From: an uncultured Altererythrobacter sp.
Lineage (GTDB): Bacteria; Pseudomonadota; Alphaproteobacteria; Sphingomonadales; Sphingomonadaceae
Direction of reading: 5' to 3'
Assembly: GCA_946885545.1 (NCBI GenBank)
Contig: CAMPGP010000092.1
Coordinates: 1 to 7,834, forward strand
DNA length: 7,834 nt
Below are positions 5,914 through 7,834 of the stretch, piece after piece. Position 1 is the first letter of the stretch. Each line of letters begins with the position of its first letter. The notes under the pieces are model-generated. The model saw nothing but the letters and a program-made list of their open reading frames with translations, searched no databases and was not told where the DNA came from. The position numbers and the translations under genes were made by a program.

Positions 5914-7701
5914 ATGGCGCTGCATTCGCTCTCCTGTGTATTCGGTATCGAACGCTCGCTTTCGGGCAAGGCCTGGCGCTGGCGGGGTGGCAACATGGCG
6001 TTGGGCGGAAGCGTAGCCTCGCTCGAGGACGACATCGTCGCCCAGCTGCTCCTGTCGCGCGGCGTCGCGCGCGAGGATATCGAGCGCCAGCGCAACCCGA
6101 CCCTGCGCGAATTCCTGCCCGACCCTTCGGCCTTTCAAGACATGGACGCGGCCGCAGAGCGCATCGCGCAGGCCGTGCTCGGGAGCGAGACGGTCACGGT
6201 CTACGGCGACTACGACGTCGACGGCGCGACGAGTTCGGCGCTGCTGATCCGCCTCCTGCGGATGCTGGGCCACGATGCCGGGCACTACATCCCCGATCGC
6301 CTGCTGGAGGGCTACGGCCCGAGCGGCGAAGCGCTGGTCCGGCTCGCCGAGCAGGGATCGAGCCTTATCGTCACCGTGGACTGCGGCGCGATGGCGCACG
6401 AAGCGCTCGGCATGGCGCACGACGCCGGCGTCGACGTGATCGTGGTCGACCATCACAAATGCTCGGCCGAACTCCCGCGCGCGGCGGCCCTGGTCAATCC
6501 CAACCGGCTCGACGAAAGCGATCTTGGGGCGCGCCACGGACACCTCGCGGCGGTCGGCGTGGCCTTCCTGCTGGCGATCGCGGTCGTGCGAACATTGCGC
6601 GGCCGCGGCTATTTCCAAAGCCGCCCCGAACCGGACATCCGCGCGCTGCTCGACCTCGTCGCGCTCGGTACCGTCGCGGACGTCGCAGCGCTCCACGGGC
6701 TCAACCGCGCCTTTGTGGCGCAGGGTCTCAAGGTCATGTCCAAGCGCCAGAACGTCGGCATGTCCGCGCTGATCGATGCGAGCCGGCTGACCCGCGCCCC
6801 GGCCTGCAGCGACCTCGGCTTCGCGCTCGGCCCCCGCATCAATGCCGGAGGTCGGGTCGGCGAATCGACGCTCGGCGTGCGGCTGCTGACGACCGAGGAT
6901 CACGACGAAGCGAGCGCGATCGCCGCGCAGCTTTCCGCGCTCAACGAGGAACGCCGCGCGATCGAGGCGGAAGTGCAGGAGGCGGCGGAAGCGCAGCTCG
7001 CTCGTCAGCACAACCGCTCCGTTCTCGTGCTGTCGGGCACAGGCTGGCATCCCGGCGTCATCGGCATCGTGGCCGGGCGCATCAAGGAGAAGACGGGCAA
7101 GCCCGCACTGGTGATCGCGCTCGACGCGGAGAGCGGCCAGGGCAAGGGATCGGGCCGCTCGATCTCTGGCGTGGATCTCGGCGCGGCGATCATCGCGGCG
7201 CGCGAATCGGGGCTGCTGGTGGCAGGCGGCGGGCACGCGATGGCGGCGGGACTGACGGTCGAGGCCGACAAGCTCGATTCGCTCGCCGACTGGCTCGACG
7301 ATCGGCTGGCCGGAGCGGTGCAGCGCGCAAGCGCGGAGCAGGTGTTGGCGCTCGACCTCTCGCTCGCGCCGGGCGGTCTCACCCCGGAACTTGTCGAAAC
7401 GCTCGACCGCGCCGGGCCGTTCGGTGTTGGCTGGCCGGGTCCCAAACTGGCGGTCGGTCCGGTACGGCTGGTCAAGGCGGATCTAGTCGGCAGCGACCAC
7501 GTCCGCGTGATCGCGAGCGGCGAGGACGGCAGGTCGTTCAAGGCGATCGGCTTCCGCATGGCGGAGAGCGAACTGGGCCAGTCTCTCCTCCACGGCGCCA
7601 AGGGCCGCAGGCTGTGGCTCGCCGGCCGGGCGAAGATCGACGACTGGGGTGCGCGCCCGCAGGCGGAGCTGCATATCGAGGACGCTGCCTGGGCCGATTG
7701 A
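5914..7701 (+). CDS. recJ: Single-stranded-DNA-specific exonuclease RecJ
   Basis: RecJ degrades single-stranded DNA 5' to 3' in RecF-pathway recombination, mismatch repair and base-excision repair. The 595-residue protein is close to the usual length (about 577 in E. coli) and has the DHH-family motifs in order: G-D-Y-D-V-D-G (98-104), V-D-C-G (155-158), V-D-H-H-K (178-182) and G-T-V-A-D-V (252-257), whose Asp residues and His bind Mn2+. It then carries the RecJ segment G-P-R-I-N-A-G-G-R and the DHHA1 substrate-binding domain with G-W-H-P-G-V-I-G (377-384) and G-G-G-H-A-M-A-A-G (438-446). A C-terminal OB-like domain follows. The ATG at 5914 is favoured because GGAGTAGG lies at workable spacing; the GTG at 5905 would sit only three bases after GGAG. 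The gene is divergent from the flavodoxin cluster and precedes tRNA-Glu by 79 bases. The frame is intact with all catalytic residues present. Confidence 0.97.
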   Translation: MALHSLSCVFGIERSLSGKAWRWRGGNMALGGSVASLEDDIVAQLLLSRGVAREDIERQRNPTLREFLPDPSAFQDMDAAAERIAQAVLGSETVTVYGDYDVDGATSSALLIRLLRMLGHDAGHYIPDRLLEGYGPSGEALVRLAEQGSSLIVTVDCGAMAHEALGMAHDAGVDVIVVDHHKCSAELPRAAALVNPNRLDESDLGARHGHLAAVGVAFLLAIAVVRTLRGRGYFQSRPEPDIRALLDLVALGTVADVAALHGLNRAFVAQGLKVMSKRQNVGMSALIDASRLTRAPACSDLGFALGPRINAGGRVGESTLGVRLLTTEDHDEASAIAAQLSALNEERRAIEAEVQEAAEAQLARQHNRSVLVLSGTGWHPGVIGIVAGRIKEKTGKPALVIALDAESGQGKGSGRSISGVDLGAAIIAARESGLLVAGGGHAMAAGLTVEADKLDSLADWLDDRLAGAVQRASAEQVLALDLSLAPGGLTPELVETLDRAGPFGVGWPGPKLAVGPVRLVKADLVGSDHVRVIASGEDGRSFKAIGFRMAESELGQSLLHGAKGRRLWLAGRAKIDDWGARPQAELHIEDAAWAD

Positions 7702-7721
7702 CGCGCGGCTGCAACACAGGG

Positions 7722-7750
7722 TTGACCGCGCCGCATAGCCCCCCTAAGTG
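7722..7750 (+). promoter_or_regulatory. Stable-RNA type promoter of tRNA-Glu
   Basis: TTGACC (7722-7727) and TAAGTG (7745-7750) are separated by exactly 17 bases, and a GC-rich stretch follows before the tRNA at 7781. A GC-rich discriminator is typical of promoters under stringent (ppGpp) control, so growth-rate regulation is plausible. The -10 is divergent, as often seen in alphaproteobacteria. Confidence 0.5.
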
Positions 7751-7780
7751 CGCCGCCACGCCACCGGCATCTGACGGTTC

Positions 7781-7834
7781 GGCCCCTTCGTCTAGCGGTT
7801 AGGACGCGGCCCTTTCACGGCTGAAACACGGGTT
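7781..7834 (+). tRNA. tRNA-Glu (anticodon UUC), 3' end cut by the window edge
   Basis: The first 54 bases of a tRNA are present: acceptor strand GGCCCCT (7781-7787), D-stem GTCT/GGAC (7790-7793, 7802-7805), anticodon stem CGGCC/GGCTG (7807-7811, 7819-7823) with one G-U pair, and loop CTTTCAC placing anticodon TTC at 7814-7816. The sequence matches bacterial tRNA-Glu throughout. The T-arm is entered (ACGGGTT) and the rest lies beyond the window. It is transcribed in the same direction as recJ from what appears to be its own promoter. Confidence 0.95.

Noticed and set aside
5839..7236. A 465-codon minus-strand frame opposite recJ
   Set aside because: This is the antisense shadow of recJ; its composition is biased and it has no domain signature.
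7703..7731. GCGCGG / CCGCGC inverted repeat after recJ as a terminator
   Set aside because: The 6-bp stem has a 17-base loop, no T-tract follows, and it overlaps the -35 of the tRNA promoter.
5643..7802. A 719-codon plus-strand frame running through recJ and into the tRNA
   Set aside because: It is the +1-shifted shadow of recJ, Arg/Gly-rich with no motif, and it would read through the tRNA gene. The RecJ frame carries every family motif.
7781..7834. tRNA-Glu as an integration site for a mobile element
   Set aside because: tRNA 3' ends are common attachment sites, but the 3' end is outside the window and no integrase or duplicated tRNA fragment is visible.

Overview
The window is dense, GC-rich bacterial chromosome. 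It looks like an alphaproteobacterium of the order Sphingomonadales, most likely Erythrobacteraceae. This is inferred from the protein styles, the strong G/C third-position bias, and an intergenic repeat of a type I recognise from sphingomonad and erythrobacter genomes. No plasmid, phage, IS or CRISPR signature is visible.

Layout from left to right. The 3' end of leuA (type-2-like 2-isopropylmalate synthase) runs off the left edge. A 304-base gap follows and holds a REP/MITE-like palindromic element that can fold as a four-way, cloverleaf-like structure. Next come two plus-strand enzymes 81 bases apart: a COG3618-type amidohydrolase and a nitronate monooxygenase/2-nitropropane dioxygenase-type flavoenzyme. 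They may be co-transcribed. Converging on them, and overlapping the flavoenzyme by 43 bases, is a compact three-gene minus-strand cluster. In transcription order it encodes a flavodoxin-fold oxidoreductase, a 286-residue protein I cannot assign, and a small AHH-type (HNH/Endo VII superfamily) nuclease. These genes are 10 bases apart and then overlap by 8 bases, so they are probably translationally coupled. Divergent from the cluster is recJ, the single-strand-specific 5'-3' exonuclease, followed by a stable-RNA-type promoter and a tRNA-Glu(UUC) gene cut by the right edge.

Most of the window is ordinary core metabolism and DNA repair. The least explained part is the minus-strand cluster, where a stand-alone AHH nuclease is tightly coupled to an uncharacterised protein and preceded by a flavodoxin-like gene. 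The cloverleaf repeat is the main non-coding feature. All functions were read from motifs by eye; no database search was run.
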